This document shows positions 52,745 through 64,000 of a stretch of 64,000 nucleotides of DNA, in pieces. The notes under the pieces were generated by a model. The model was not told the DNA's origin, made no database searches, and worked only from the letters and a program-made list of their open reading frames with translations. The stretch is from Ianthella basta (Eukaryota; Porifera; Demospongiae; Verongiida; Ianthellidae). Position 1 is the first letter of the stretch. Each line of letters starts with the position of its first letter. A program made the position numbers and the translations under genes. The stretch is from positions 5,715,382 to 5,779,381 of the forward strand of contig OZ025869.1 of NCBI GenBank assembly GCA_964019415.1. The letters run 5' to 3'.

Positions 52745-55700
52745 TCACATTCCACTGACTCACACACAGTGACACACATGCACATGCACACACCACACTC
52801 ACCATCTTCGAGGTGAGAGGGCAATTCATCCCCCCTCCCCACACACGCATTCAATTGATCCCACCACCTCAACTACCAAAAGCCTGCCTGGTGCTGGGTG
52901 TGGGAACGAGATATGTGGTATGCACGTAGCTATCATTGAGTCCGGACATAAAATAGGACTTGGGTAGCGTGTCTGCCCTCACTATCTCTATCATAATTCT
53001 GTAGAGGCTCACTGCTGCATAGGTGATGACAGGAATGAGGGAACTTCTTGCGCAGTGAATGTAGCATAGGGTCATTTGAATAGGAAGTTTGGCTGTGTAA
53101 GCCTTCATCAGCTTGACCTCAGTTTCTCATGCCCTATTTAATTGACCCTATGCTATGATCAGTGCTAAAAACGATCCCTTTTATTAGTTATGATGATTGA
53201 CTGTACAGTGCTTCTGTATGCTTATGAATGATGATGGGGATTTGATGCACATATGCGACAGGTGATGATGAGTGGTAAGGGAGTAATCTGTGTTCATTCA
53301 AACTGGCAATCCATGTACATCCACATCAGCTTGCATGCATATTGACCATGTCTCAAATCTGTCTACCTGGATAAAACATATTTACTGAGTTTAGTGATTA
53401 TCATGTTCAGTAATCCAATTGATGGCAGGCAGTCGTTATCATTCTCGCCTGTACTTGTTCATTGTATTCTGTTGAAAGTTATTGGTCTTCGCTTGTTCAT
53501 TACATCCACTCTACTGCTACTCTTCACTCCTCTTTCCTTCTGCTACTCTTCCTCTGTAGGAGCTCAGCCAGATGTGGATTGTTTATACGAGGCTGTTCAT
53601 AATAACAACTACAGCATCTCTGAACTGCTTCTTCAGAATGGTGAGTAGTATTTCACTTTGCATGCATTCAATAATTCAGTTGACAATGACCCTTGGGTTG
53701 GAACGTTATAAACCTCATATCATTATTGCTGTGTGTTTAGCTCAAAAGTCCTTGCCTTCACTTTAATACTAGTCTGTGTCCTGTAATTTTTCCACAGATG
53801 TAAAATACCTTCTCCAGCTATCTGTGTACAATTGTTAACAATGTTGTGTGTGTAAGTCTGTATTGTGCTGGTGTGACAATTGGTGCCATCACCATAGAAA
53901 TATGTAGTGGTACAGTCAATACGTGCAAACTGTGGAGTGTACCAAATGGTGATGTGGTGAATTGAATCCTGTAGAGCAACAATTCATTAGCTTCTGTATT
54001 CTGAAATGTGTCACCATTGCTGCATCATGTCAATTATCACTGCATCTTTCCAATTCCTATCCTTAGTAATAAAACATGGAGTGTGGGATCATGGTGTCTG
54101 AAGTGTGTTAGATTGGAGTCCTGGTGTGTCAGCTTCTCACTGATGGCACCATTAGTCATGCTGTTACCGTGTTCTGTGTAGCTCGACCCACCATCCATGG
54201 TTCATGGATGAGTGTGGTTCTACATTGGCTTGGAAACGGTGGTAACAGTGATTAGGTTGAGAAATGAGACATGTTGAGAGGGTTGTGGCAGGAATGGATG
54301 TTGTAAACAATTTTTGTGCATAGATGTGAGGTGGACAGGGAGGGGGATTCAAATTACTATATATAATAGTGTAACTTGGGGGAACTAGACAGGGTCTGTA
54401 GTTATCCCACTGAGCCTGCCTCTTTCTTCCAGCTTCTTTATGGCATTGGATACCTTTGTTGTCCAAGCTGTGGGGTCCTTGTTAAGTTTCACATAATGCT
54501 TACCTCTCTCTTACTGATAGTTGTGCTGTGCTTAAATATCTTCCTGTTTTTGATAAATCTCTGCTGTGATCTGCTCCAATGATGAATCATCAATGCAATG
54601 CTATCAACATACAGCAAAGAACCTCTTTAACATCTTGTCTTTCCAATGTCACGTACATGTGTAGCCTGTAACAATGTACACACATCCTATGTAACCTGTA
54701 TTATGGCTTCCACCCAGGAAGGAAATAGGGCCTGGCAACATTGGGGGGTCAAAGCTCTCGATGCCCACTGCACCATTTTGTGAGGCACCAATCAGATTGC
54801 AGAATTGTTCATGTGACTTAAACACTGGTAGTACGTGGCTAGAACGATGGAGTCCTGTGAGGGATCAGCTTGCCTGCTTGATGATAGCTGCTGTATTGTG
54901 TGCGGGAAGGCGCAGACAATTAGAAGCAACGGCACCAGCAACTTGGCTGTCTTCCATGTAGCTTGATGGCCGTTATTGGAGTAGCCCAACATGAACGGTT
55001 GACTCTGGAGTTCATCTGAAAGACTTAAGACCTTAAGACCTTATGTACCTTATGCTGATGAAGACATTTTTACCACCAAAGAAGGCACAACCAACTTTTT
55101 TCTGTTACTAAATCAAGGTAGGACCTCCACTCTGATCTCCAGCTGGACACGATTGCTATAAGCCTCATTTGCACCACATGGTTGGGAGCTATGTTGCAAA
55201 ATTTCAAATTGGTCGCAGATATTTGGACTGTGGTATAATAAAATTTGATGGGCTTCGACAACCCATTGTTGCCAGGCCCAATTTCTCTCCTGAGCAGAAG
55301 TGAGAATGGAAATAGGTTTGGGTACGAGACTACTCTTAATTCGCCATAGTACAAATGATGTGAAGTGAGATGTCGCTTCAGTGTGTCTAGTATCTTATCG
55401 ATAGTTAACTCAAACTGACATCAATGTCTGACATTCATGTGCATCCACAGTGAGTTGTGTGGTATCAGCTTGCATGCATATTGACCAGGTCTCAAACACT
55501 CTCTACTTAGATAAGGCAACTTCTACTGAGTTTGGTACCCATCATGTTCAGTAATCAAAATGTCATTTGTCTATACTTGTCCATTATGTCCTCTCTGCTG
55601 CTACTCTTCCTCTGTAGGAGCTCAGGCAGACGTGGAGGCTTTATACCGGGCAACTTGTTGCAAATATTATGAGTTGTGCCAACTACTCATTCAGAATGGT

Positions 55701-58700
55701 GAGTACTGTTTTCACTATATGTAATTAGTGCTAGTCTATGTCCTGCATATTCATCAGTATCCTACTCTGAATGTGTGATGTACCTGCTAGTATTCTGTAT
55801 GGGCAGGGACGCGTTCTAAAGTTACACTTCAATAACCATAGTTCAAATGTTGTGAAGTGAGATGTTATTTGAATGTGTGCTCTGTAACTGTATAGTTTGG
55901 TATGTGTAGCTTACTGCATGCATGGCGGACATTTTGAGTACAGCTGTGCACTCCATTGTGCACTGGTACTTGAAAAACAAACACATTCACATGGGACCCT
56001 GTAAAACCGGGAATGGCAGGAAAGGAACAGGGAGTGGGGAGTTAGTAATTGGTTTTCACGGTATTCGTGAAACAAGTCCATGACAACTAGCTGTTTTGAC
56101 CAGAGATCCTTTGGGGTTGCATTGTCTGAATAGACTGATATGTAGAGACATCTGACCAAGTAGTGATCAGCTGGAGTTGCTCCTAGAACACAGTGAGATA
56201 TACTACCTAACCACTCAGAGGTTTCAATCGGTTATGGGGCAAAAGGAAGTGCTAGCTATTTATATTCTAACACGGTAACAATTGTAATGCAATCTTAGCA
56301 AGATCATTATAGTGTATCTACTACGAGTAATCTCTCATCTACTGTGAGTATGAATGTAGTTTGGAAGGATGTGTGTGTGTTGAAGGATGCTGTAATACAG
56401 ATAGTACTAAGGATTGAGGTAAATATGTACATAAAACTGTTCAGCTGTAGTTCAAAGTGTAATGCCAAATTCATCCATAAGATGTGCAACATGCACAACA
56501 TTAATAAGCAAATCTCTGGGGATCACAAGCTGTGATGGTTGAAATAAAGGATGTTTCCTTTGGACACAGCACATGATGAAGTGGTAGTACGTGCTGCTAT
56601 AGCTACTGCTGTATACTTCAGCTCTTTAGTGATGTACTCTCTGTAGTACTGTCTGGTTTTGACTGGTTTGCATGGAAGGGATTGGTCGACAGAGGCATAG
56701 ATGAAGTAATAATCTAGCATGATCCCTCCAAAATCTGGTTTTGTCTAGTTTGCATAAGTAGGATTGGTGGACAGAACCATACTATAGAGGAAGTAAATGC
56801 TGGTGATGTTACATCAATGAGTGTACTAGTACTGGTGTCATCTGAAATAAGAAACAACTACAGACGAATAGTCTGTAGTTGTTTGTTATTTCAGCTGTTT
56901 GTTCCTCTCTCCCCATTCAATGTGTCGGTGTTGTGTTGTTTAACACATTAGGGGCCTATGCATGCCACATTTTCAAGTCTAGACACATTGAGTTGAGTGG
57001 GACATCTTTGGGCAAGGCAGGATATGTCACACCTGAATTGGGATGGTTGACACCTATGGTGCTGCTCTATATTGGAGTGTATAGCCCTTGTGACATGGAG
57101 TGATAAAAGTGTGTTTACTATAGATTCCAATTGTCAGTTCAGTTAAACATGCCTGCCCTAGTAAGCTGAGCACTGGAATGTTGGGAAAGCACACCATTCT
57201 GCAACTCTCTCTACGCCACGTATTGTCAAGGCCACTTAATGAAGTGTGGCCTAATATGCTTAGTCCAAGACATAGTATGGCACTCTTGAATGTAAAAGTT
57301 TAAGTACAAAGTTTGATACTGGGTAACTGTTCAGTGGATTTTTAAGCACAACTGCGCAGTTCAGTGTACAGTTGTTGTGCTTAGAATATAGAGAGTGGGG
57401 CTCCATATTTGACTCAGAAACCATGGCAACAGCGATGATATTGAGGAATATTCATTAGAATCTCGTTAACATGGCAGTGAGGACAGTTGTTGGGCAATAA
57501 AGTCTTATGTGTATGAGCTTTGATCACTGTTCTCCTGGACTAAGTGAAAGGTTCCTTGGTTGAAAGTGTCAATGTTGTGTTGTATATGACACACTGAACA
57601 GCTGCAGGTAGAGGGACCCTATAGCCTGGTGTGTACACTTCATCTTTAGAGTCGTTAACACTAGTAAGCGGCAGACATATCGTACGTTGAAGAACTCGTG
57701 GACAAGGCTGAAGATTGGAATGAAAATAGTGTGGGTACTCCACAGCCACAGTTCATCATCAGTGCAATCTAGCTCTTGCCTGTTCTGGATTAGCCATTTT
57801 GCTATGAATATCATTATGGCATAAGGCTCACCCAACTGCCAAAGTAAATTTTGCCATATGCAATAATTTCATCAATCTGTCCAAATAAATTCTGCCAAAA
57901 TTTCTGGCCATATGGTATATTGTATCAATTTTACCACGACAATGTGTTGTTTGAAATCCCTAGTAATAGAATTGTTCATACTTCGCCTCAAATATGTGAG
58001 CGGATTTGAGAAAAGGGAACACTTCGCGCTAAAAGTTGATTTCGAGTTAGTGGTCTCTGTTGCACTTTGTTGCGCTTCAATAGCTGCTCTCGTTCCCGAG
58101 TTACGCTCGCTCAAAGTACAAAAATACGCTCGGTGCAATTATGAAGAAACAGCCCATAGCCCTCCTGTTACTGTATCCGTAAACATGGCGACGGCGTAAC
58201 TAGTCTGCTTGGTTTGAAGTGCAGGAAAGGACTAGGGGTTTCAAATTTAGCCATGATGTTGGGACTATACCACAGGTGCGTATGATGCAGTAATCCGCCT
58301 TTACTGGAAACACGACTCGTTTGCGTGTTTTCGCCTGTAGTGACACTTTATACATAGCGCGAAGTAGTCCCTGTTCTCAAATCCGCTCACATATGACTGT
58401 CATTCATTTCATGCGTCATTTCCTAACCATCATTACATCATATTTCATTGTCATTTGCATAAACAGTTTTGCTTTCTTGTACCAATCACTGAGGATGGTA
58501 TTTGAAAGGTATTGAAACGTTTGGAATTGTGTGAACTTGGCTACTGTGAGTGAATTTATATGTATCAGACCTACAGTATATACCTAGCCATGCACTGAGA
58601 CCCATTCAATACATTGCCATGTGCGGAAGAATACATGCAGAGGATTGTGTGTGTCATCCCTTCATTGTATGACATATTCTCTTGTTCCTCTTAAGGGGCA

Positions 58701-61700
58701 CTGGCCAGTATCAAAGATATGGACAAGAGGAAGGCCATTCATAAGGCACTGACTAACCGTGACTGGGGAACTGCTCATGGGCTTTTGTGGGATTTTCGGT
58801 CAGGTATGCTTGAATGACTTGGTACTGTGTTTCCCATTTCTTCTGGGCACATCTGCTTAGTGAAAGCACAGGACCTTCATGGATGGGACTGGCAAATCCT
58901 AGTAACTCGTGTATATACTAGATCTGTTGTGAAGCCTAATGATGAACGGGATAGCAAACCATGCCCGTTGTGCTGTCACGGTGTTATAATATGAATATAG
59001 TTATTGCAGGTAAGTTGGTAATTTACAACACATTTCAAGCATTCCAGAAGCCGCAAGACAGCTGAAACCATTGACATGCCAGTGCATACAGTGCCAATCA
59101 CTTGTCTAAATGATATCAAGCACGCAGGACTTCAGAATGAGCAGAAAATGCATTGGTTTAAAAAGGTGAATAGAGATATTTCAAGACATCTGGCGACTAT
59201 GATCTGGTAGATTGTATTCATCTGCATTTGGTTTGTACAGCACTATATACATTAGGTTGCCTTCTTATCACCTACGTTTCTACCTTGCCTACAGTAAGTT
59301 TTCTTCGTATCAGCTAATCTTCTCCATTCTGAATACCCTCTACACAGCACACAACCTTGTGAATGCAATGTGTTTGAAACATGGCTACCAATTGTATTAT
59401 GGTACTACCACAGGAGCTTGAAATTGTGAGTAAGAAAGTATCTGGATACGTTTAGCATGAGTAGGCAAGACATAGTTGCAACTGCACAGAAAAATGTGCC
59501 TTGTCACCGTTGTGGTGAAATGTAGAACAATGGTACGTATATATTTACCTTGCTTGAGGTGTTTTGTAAACTAGTATCATAGGAATGTACAGACAAACTA
59601 CATCACATGCATTTATGTACATGTGATCTGAACTATAGTATGTTTGCCAAGATAACTACACTCACTGGTATTATCACAATCAGTGAGATTGGTGGAGATG
59701 GCTAACTCATGAACACTTGCATTGCTTGCAACTTTGTACTACTTGTCTGAAATTTTGAAGTTTGAGAGACTTACGTAATGATGTAGAGCTGAACAAAGTG
59801 AATACTTCAGTACTGTTGCAATTGTCATCAGGTTGTGCTGAGTTGACTCAGGTTAGGGCAATTCAAGTACGTCGCTGGAAACCAACTGCTAAATTGAAAT
59901 GAATTAGTAGATAACATCCCATTGTACCACTTTGCTATGTACCTCTGGGACCTCTCTGCAGCACACTCAGTCCATTACTGACAACAAGTCTTCATACACT
60001 GTGAGTGGCAGTCACTTGTCACACATATGAGCCTGTATGCAACCGCTGTAGTTTCAAGCGCCTTTCAAACAGTCACCAAAGATTCCTTTTAACTTCAACT
60101 ACGTACAACTAGCATTGCACTGTCTCCAGTCTGCCTTGTTCTTGTCCTGTCTTGAGCCGCTTTCAGTCATTGCTAACAATTCAACGCTATGTTCCGGTTC
60201 GTACTGTAATACGGTTCCATTCTGGGTGGTCCAAACACTGTATACATCATACTCGTCTGTAGAGCTAAGCAAATGGTGTCTGCTGCATAGCAAATTGCTG
60301 CAGGACATACCAATGTACTGTGTTCTCAATCCTGGAATATCTTCTTTGTTTCTCTTGTGACATCACAAGAATTATTGGAAGTGGTGTATTTTATTATGTG
60401 ACTAATTGAAAATGACATCTTTTGGCAATTTTGTCATCAATTTTCTCCCTATTGCAGGCATCAGGGATGCCTATGCACTCACGTTGCTAGTCAATTTAAA
60501 GTTAGCTACACCGTGTTAAGAGTGGTTGTGTGTGTGGTTGAGTGGTTCAATATACATAGCTGCTTCCAATCCCAAGGCAAGTTCACTTGAAGTACAACGT
60601 TTGAATTGGTGTAATATTGACATAATGGCTTTTAAACATTTTCTTCTAGTTGCAATTCCAGTTCTGCACATTTCTGGATTCAACTTCAGTTGCAGACAGT
60701 CTGGGTTGACTGTTTTGGGGAAGATAATGCCTACCTCTTGTCACATTTAGGGTCTTTGCACTCTCAGGTATGAATCGTTGTCTATAGTGATATCTTGAAG
60801 GACCTGCTGGTTGCCCTCCGAATAACTTACACTATGTTTTGGCAGCCATAGCCCTTCTGTAGCCATTATTATAAGCTACATGGGCAGCAGAGATCACAGC
60901 TGCAAAGAGTATGAAGGGAGTCACTGATTCAGGCAACGACTACTCATTGCACAACTCTGCCACTGATGCTTGTTAATGTGAATTGCACTACTTTCTTATC
61001 CTTTACTGTATACTGCATTGCACATTGCACATTATGTTTGACATGTCCATATTTGTGGCACACGATGGCCAACGTGCTCCTCTTGGCCATTCTGGGCTTC
61101 AGAGAATGACTATAGTGATTCAAACTTAGCCAGGTTGGGACTACAGCACAGATACTGTGTTTCTATGAAATATTTCTCATGTGACTGTTTTCTCCTTATC
61201 CGTTGTTTACATAGTGTGTAAATTGGGATGTTTTCCCTAATCCACTCACATGTGCACAATGTGTTATACCACTTTGATGCTGTAAGGAATGCTTCCTTAC
61301 TGTAGTCAAACTCTAATCAACCTTTTTGCTAGTGATTGCTATAGATCCAGTGTCCACACAAGTTAGCTTATCAATCAATACAGCAGAATGGAATTATTTG
61401 ACTGACAGTTATCTTGTCCAACTTGGAGCTCTAAAAGGCTAATTTACTCATTTCTGTGTAATTATGTGAATGCTTCTGTCATTTCACTTGCTAGCCTCTT
61501 TCCAAAGCGCAGATTGCCCTTTGAACCCTTGTGTGGCATTCCATTGACTAGCCTTTCTAGCATGCTTACTTGTTATGTTAACACATCCATGAACCATAAA
61601 GCAGCCTTGCCAAAACTGATCAAATTGATCGCAGTGCACAAAATACTACTGTAACTACTCTTATTGCTGAGTGGCAAATGTAGTGAGCGAAGCGAGGCCA

Positions 61701-64000
61701 ATGATCATGGCCTGTTTGAGACCTCACTATAAAATAATAAATATTCATAATAGATAATTATATAATTATACATTTAAGAAGTAGCCAAGGCAACATTATA
61801 TGGCCTACTGCTTTATGTCCATATACATGTAGCAAGGAATTGATCAAGCTGAGTATAAATGTACTTGACTATACTTATTTACTTATACGTCTGTCCTCAT
61901 ATTGTGCGAGACTGTCAATAGATTGTGCAAGCCTAATGCACGCAATGGCCATCTGATGGGCATTTTCCATAGCCGCAACTCCTTATCTCCTCAAAGTATC
62001 GAGTCCTTGTGGCATGCTTCACTGCACCATTATTTGTCATTGGTTATCCATTTAGCAAATGCTCACCAACTGTGATGATTTTGCTTTTTTGCTAACTTGT
62101 ACCTGTATCTTGCACGGTGCCCCCATCAGGGGAAGCACAAACTACCACGATATGCCACTGACAATTTGCACTCCGTACACTCATGCATTGCTGCTGCTAA
62201 TCAGCTGACAAAGCTCATTCATCAAAATGCACCTTTGCTTGCTTGAGAGGACAGTGTCTTTGGCATCCATATCATCGTACCTAGCTACACAAGTTAGGCT
62301 GCCTCCACTGTGTCTCCATGCGGTGGCAAAATCGACTCCCATTTAGAGAACAACTATTTCATTGTTGCCTTGAGGGAGAGGTGGCTGCTCTCTTTGCTGC
62401 TGGAGGCACTCCTGTCACAGATGGTGATCCAAAGTGAATCCATAGTAGCCAGGATCTCTTGCACACATTAGCCTTAAGGACGTCTTTTGAGTGCACTGTA
62501 GATGACATTCAGCTTCTCCTAATGAAACAGCATGTGACAGCACTCGTGATACACGAGCAGTCAGTATTCTCCCACAACTCTGCTTCCAGCTGGTTCGGTG
62601 TTAAGCTTCTACTGTGCATTTGGGTACCACCCATACCTTGCTGACAATATTTTCCTCTTGCGCATTGTGTAAGTGCACATTGAAGCACTCACTGCCGTCT
62701 AATCTTGTATGTACACATTGTGTGTGAAGTACTGATTAATTGATCATTATGTAGCAACCATTTGTAGACCTTCTGATCTTGCCTTTTGGGTGTAAGTACC
62801 CAGAGGTGAAGTGAGTCTAGCATGCTAGAGTATGAGAGATGAGCTGCCAAATGATGGCCACTACTGCACATGTTGCTAGATGTGCTGTGAAAAGCTCATA
62901 GCCATCACGCTTTCAAAATAGCTGAATTGGCAAGTAATTTGCATGCTTACGTATTTCACACATAAATGCATTATTGAGAGCGAATAAGTTAACACAGGAA
63001 TACATAATTGCATCTCCTGAGAGTCTAAATAGACATCAAATTAACTTCAAATTAGCTGTTCTTCCATGGCACACAGCAGTCATCTGTCAGCTGGCTGAAA
63101 CGAGCTTAAACATCCATTCACTCCAAAGAATTTTTGACCCATTATCAATAAACATTCATGTCTTGTCTTGTTAACACGTACATGCACCACAAAGCAGCCT
63201 TGCCAAAACTGATCAAATTGATCACAGTGCACAAGTTACTACTGTAGCTACTGCTGAGTGGCAAGTGTAGTGAGCGAAGTGAGGCCAATTCAAGACTTCA
63301 CTATAATAATAATTTTTCATAATACCTAATTGTATAATTATATATTTAGGAAGTTGCCAAGGCAATGAACATTATATGGCCTACTGTTTTATGTAGCAAG
63401 GAATTGACCAGACTGAGTATAAATGTATTTGACTATACTTATCTCTTTATACGTCTGTCCTCATATTGTGCGAGGCTGTCCATAGATTGTGCAAGCCTAA
63501 TGTATGCACTGGCCATCAGATAGGCATTTTCCATGGCTGCAACTCCTTATCTCCTCAAAGTATTGAGACCTTGCAGCGTGCTTCACTGCGCCATTATTTG
63601 CCATTGCTTATCCATTTAGCAAATGCTCACCAACTGTGATGATTCTGCTATTTTGCCGACGTAATTGAGGCTTTGTGGCTTAGACCTAGACCTCTTGCAC
63701 TGTACCCCCATCAGGGGAAGCACAAACTACCACGATGTGCCACTGACAATTTGCACTCTGTACACTCATGCATTGCTGCTGCTAATCAACTGACGAAGCT
63801 TATTTAGCAAGTTGCACCTTTGCTTGCTTGAGAGGACAGTGACTTTGGCATCCATATCATCGTACCTAGCTACACAAGTTAGGCCGCTCGTGTGGGGCAA
63901 TGACAATATGTAGCTGCTACAGAAGGCAGTTAGTATACACTGTCACTGACATGTTTTGCTTCTGATTTCCTCGCCTATGAATATGCTGTGAGGAAGTCCT
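46859..64000 (+). CDS. Gene 2 (5' part): ankyrin-repeat region of a third ankyrin-Roc-COR paralogue
   Basis: Exons are 46859-46880, 47449-47529, 48175-48273, 50869-50949, 53560-53640, 55618-55698 and 58696-58803, all joined in phase 1. The protein starts MAEAAAPSRDELGHLLCAAC and contains six repeat-like units. The Roc-COR exon should follow to the right: the DNA at 62310-63172 equals the intron that precedes Roc-COR in genes 0 and 1. Compared with gene 1 it lacks exon 13450-13581 and has one extra exon (53560-53640). Which C-terminal module it carries cannot be seen. Confidence 0.7.
47449..47529 (+). CDS. Exon: N-terminal ankyrin-like repeat (gene 2)
   Basis: 81 nt encoding GHLLCAACWKEDRQEAVSLL. 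It differs at six of 27 codons from gene 1, more than the surrounding introns would suggest. Confidence 0.75.
48175..48273 (+). CDS. Exon: canonical ankyrin repeat (gene 2)
   Basis: It encodes DEWGCTPLHHAVVAENVSMV. The TPLHHAV motif is closer to the ankyrin consensus than gene 1's TPLRHAV. Confidence 0.85.
48542..49370. mobile_element. Foldback-type element in gene 2 intron
   Basis: Same element and position as 15211-16045 in gene 1. Ends CATAGACAAACGAGGAAACG and its imperfect complement are retained. Confidence 0.5.
50869..50949 (+). CDS. Exon: ankyrin repeat, 'GAQAD' type (gene 2)
   Basis: 81 nt, phase 1 on both sides. It encodes ALYWATDHEHYELCQLLIQN. Counterpart of 17554-17634. Confidence 0.8.
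51936..52935. mobile_element. Long foldback element, right end truncated (gene 2)
   Basis: Counterpart of 18622-19714 with the same G run (16 bases) and TG/CA arms. At about 52935 the sequence changes abruptly to unrelated DNA, so the outer part of the right arm is missing. Confidence 0.6.
53560..53640 (+). CDS. Exon: ankyrin repeat present only in gene 2
   Basis: 81 nt, phase 1 on both sides, with acceptor ...CCTCTGTAG and donor GTGAGT. It encodes LYEAVHNNNYSISELLLQNG. It is clearly related to the other 'GAQAD' exons but is the most diverged. Its 1-kb surroundings (52936-53925) are replaced in gene 1 by about 490 bp of other DNA. Confidence 0.75.
55618..55698 (+). CDS. Exon: ankyrin repeat, 'GAQAD' type (gene 2)
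   Basis: 81 nt encoding ALYRATCCKYYELCQLLIQN. Counterpart of 21838-21918. Confidence 0.8.
56852..56884. other. Perfect 14-bp hairpin with 5-nt loop (loop orientation GAATA)
   Basis: Same arms as 23064-23096 but the loop is inverted. Confidence 0.9.
57680..57917. mobile_element. Truncated TACCGTATGGCC-type element (gene 2)
   Basis: It contains the right end of the element seen complete at 25390-26105, ending GGCCATATGGTA. The left part, about 460 bp, is missing. Confidence 0.55.
57996..58390. mobile_element. MITE with perfect 17-bp terminal inverted repeats, inserted only in gene 2
   Basis: Ends GTGAGCGGATTTGAGAA and TTCTCAAATCCGCTCAC are exact inverted repeats 395 bp apart overall. Gene 1 near 26178 holds the empty site CCTCAAATATGACTG. 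Filled and empty sites fit a target duplication of TA or ATAT, the ambiguity being due to the palindrome. No transposase is encoded. The interior is CpG-richer than its surroundings. Confidence 0.85.
58696..58803 (+). CDS. Exon: last repeat-like segment before Roc (gene 2)
   Basis: 108 nt, phase 1 on both sides, encoding GALASIKDMDKRKAIHKALT and following residues. Counterpart of 26483-26590, with Trp and Arg replacing Leu residues in the second helix (LLWDFRS), so the repeat may be less well folded. Confidence 0.6.
59600..61574. other. Intron of gene 2, patchy homology, no feature
   Basis: Only scattered alignment to 27400-28020 of gene 1 remains (for example 61350-61450). No exon or element ends were found. 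Confidence 0.4.
61575..62299. repeat. Repeat A, first copy
   Basis: About 725 bp repeated in the same orientation at 63169-63884 with many differences. It contains the string GTAGTGAGCGAAGCGAGGCC and an AT-rich centre. Confidence 0.75.
62310..63172 (+). repeat. Third copy of the pre-Roc intron segment
   Basis: Nearly identical to 29446-30305 and 406-1264. It is bracketed here by two copies of repeat A, an arrangement not seen in genes 0 or 1. Confidence 0.85.
63169..63884. repeat. Repeat A, second copy
   Basis: It starts exactly where homology to the pre-Roc intron stops. The remaining 116 bp of the window shows nothing. Confidence 0.75.

Noticed and set aside
58009-58199. Open frame inside the 395-bp MITE
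   Set aside because: The element is far too short for a transposase and the frame starts outside it; treated as non-coding.
46859-64000. Possibility that gene 2 is a pseudogene because it lacks a Roc-COR exon
   Set aside because: The window simply ends before the expected position; the pre-Roc intron segment is present and all visible exons are open and in phase.

Overview
The window looks like nuclear DNA of an invertebrate animal: short coding exons with canonical GT..AG borders, long introns, many long (TG)n/(CA)n microsatellites, many small inverted-repeat transposons and no bacterial-style operons. Ankyrin-Roc-COR-death-fold proteins without a kinase domain are known mainly from sponges, cnidarians, echinoderms and lancelets. 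A sponge is my first guess, but the species cannot be read from the sequence.

The main content is a tandem array of three related plus-strand genes. Gene 0 enters from the left edge with only its 3' half present: a 2.15-kb exon encoding a Roc GTPase plus COR region (1660-3812), two short linker exons, two tandem CARD-like exons (5276-5572 and 5861-6157) and a short last exon ending at 6958. Gene 1 appears complete (12642-34709). It has an initiator exon, six ankyrin-type exons, the same Roc-COR exon (30701-32853), linkers and a terminal Death-domain exon (34426-34709). The proposed 12 exons sum to 3285 nt, an open frame of 1094 codons plus stop. Gene 2 starts at 46859, has an initiator exon and six ankyrin-type exons up to 58803, and runs off the right edge before its Roc-COR exon. 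Roc-COR exons 0 and 1 differ at only 18 of about 718 residues, yet their C-termini are unrelated (CARD-CARD versus Death). The homology break lies near 5057 in gene 0 and 34143 in gene 1. Nearly all exons outside Roc-COR are phase 1 on both sides, so modules can be added or lost without breaking the frame. Ankyrin exon content differs between genes 1 and 2 in just this way.

Between genes 0 and 1 (6959-12641) there is mostly repeat-rich DNA plus possible minus-strand exons. Between genes 1 and 2 (34710-46858) there is an additional minus-strand gene (42906 down to about 38103) with spectrin-repeat-like segments, which is absent from the first interval. Each ankyrin gene start lies about 12-55 bp from a minus-strand cysteine-rich open frame, suggesting a shared divergent promoter.

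The introns carry foldback and MITE-like elements, several of which are present in only one unit and so give filled and empty sites for comparison. They also carry a roughly 4-kb intragenic duplication that multiplied one ankyrin exon.

Functional reading (inference): ankyrin repeats sense or scaffold, Roc-COR acts as a GTP-dependent switch or dimeriser, and the death fold recruits downstream signalling. The array would supply one switch with alternative outputs.
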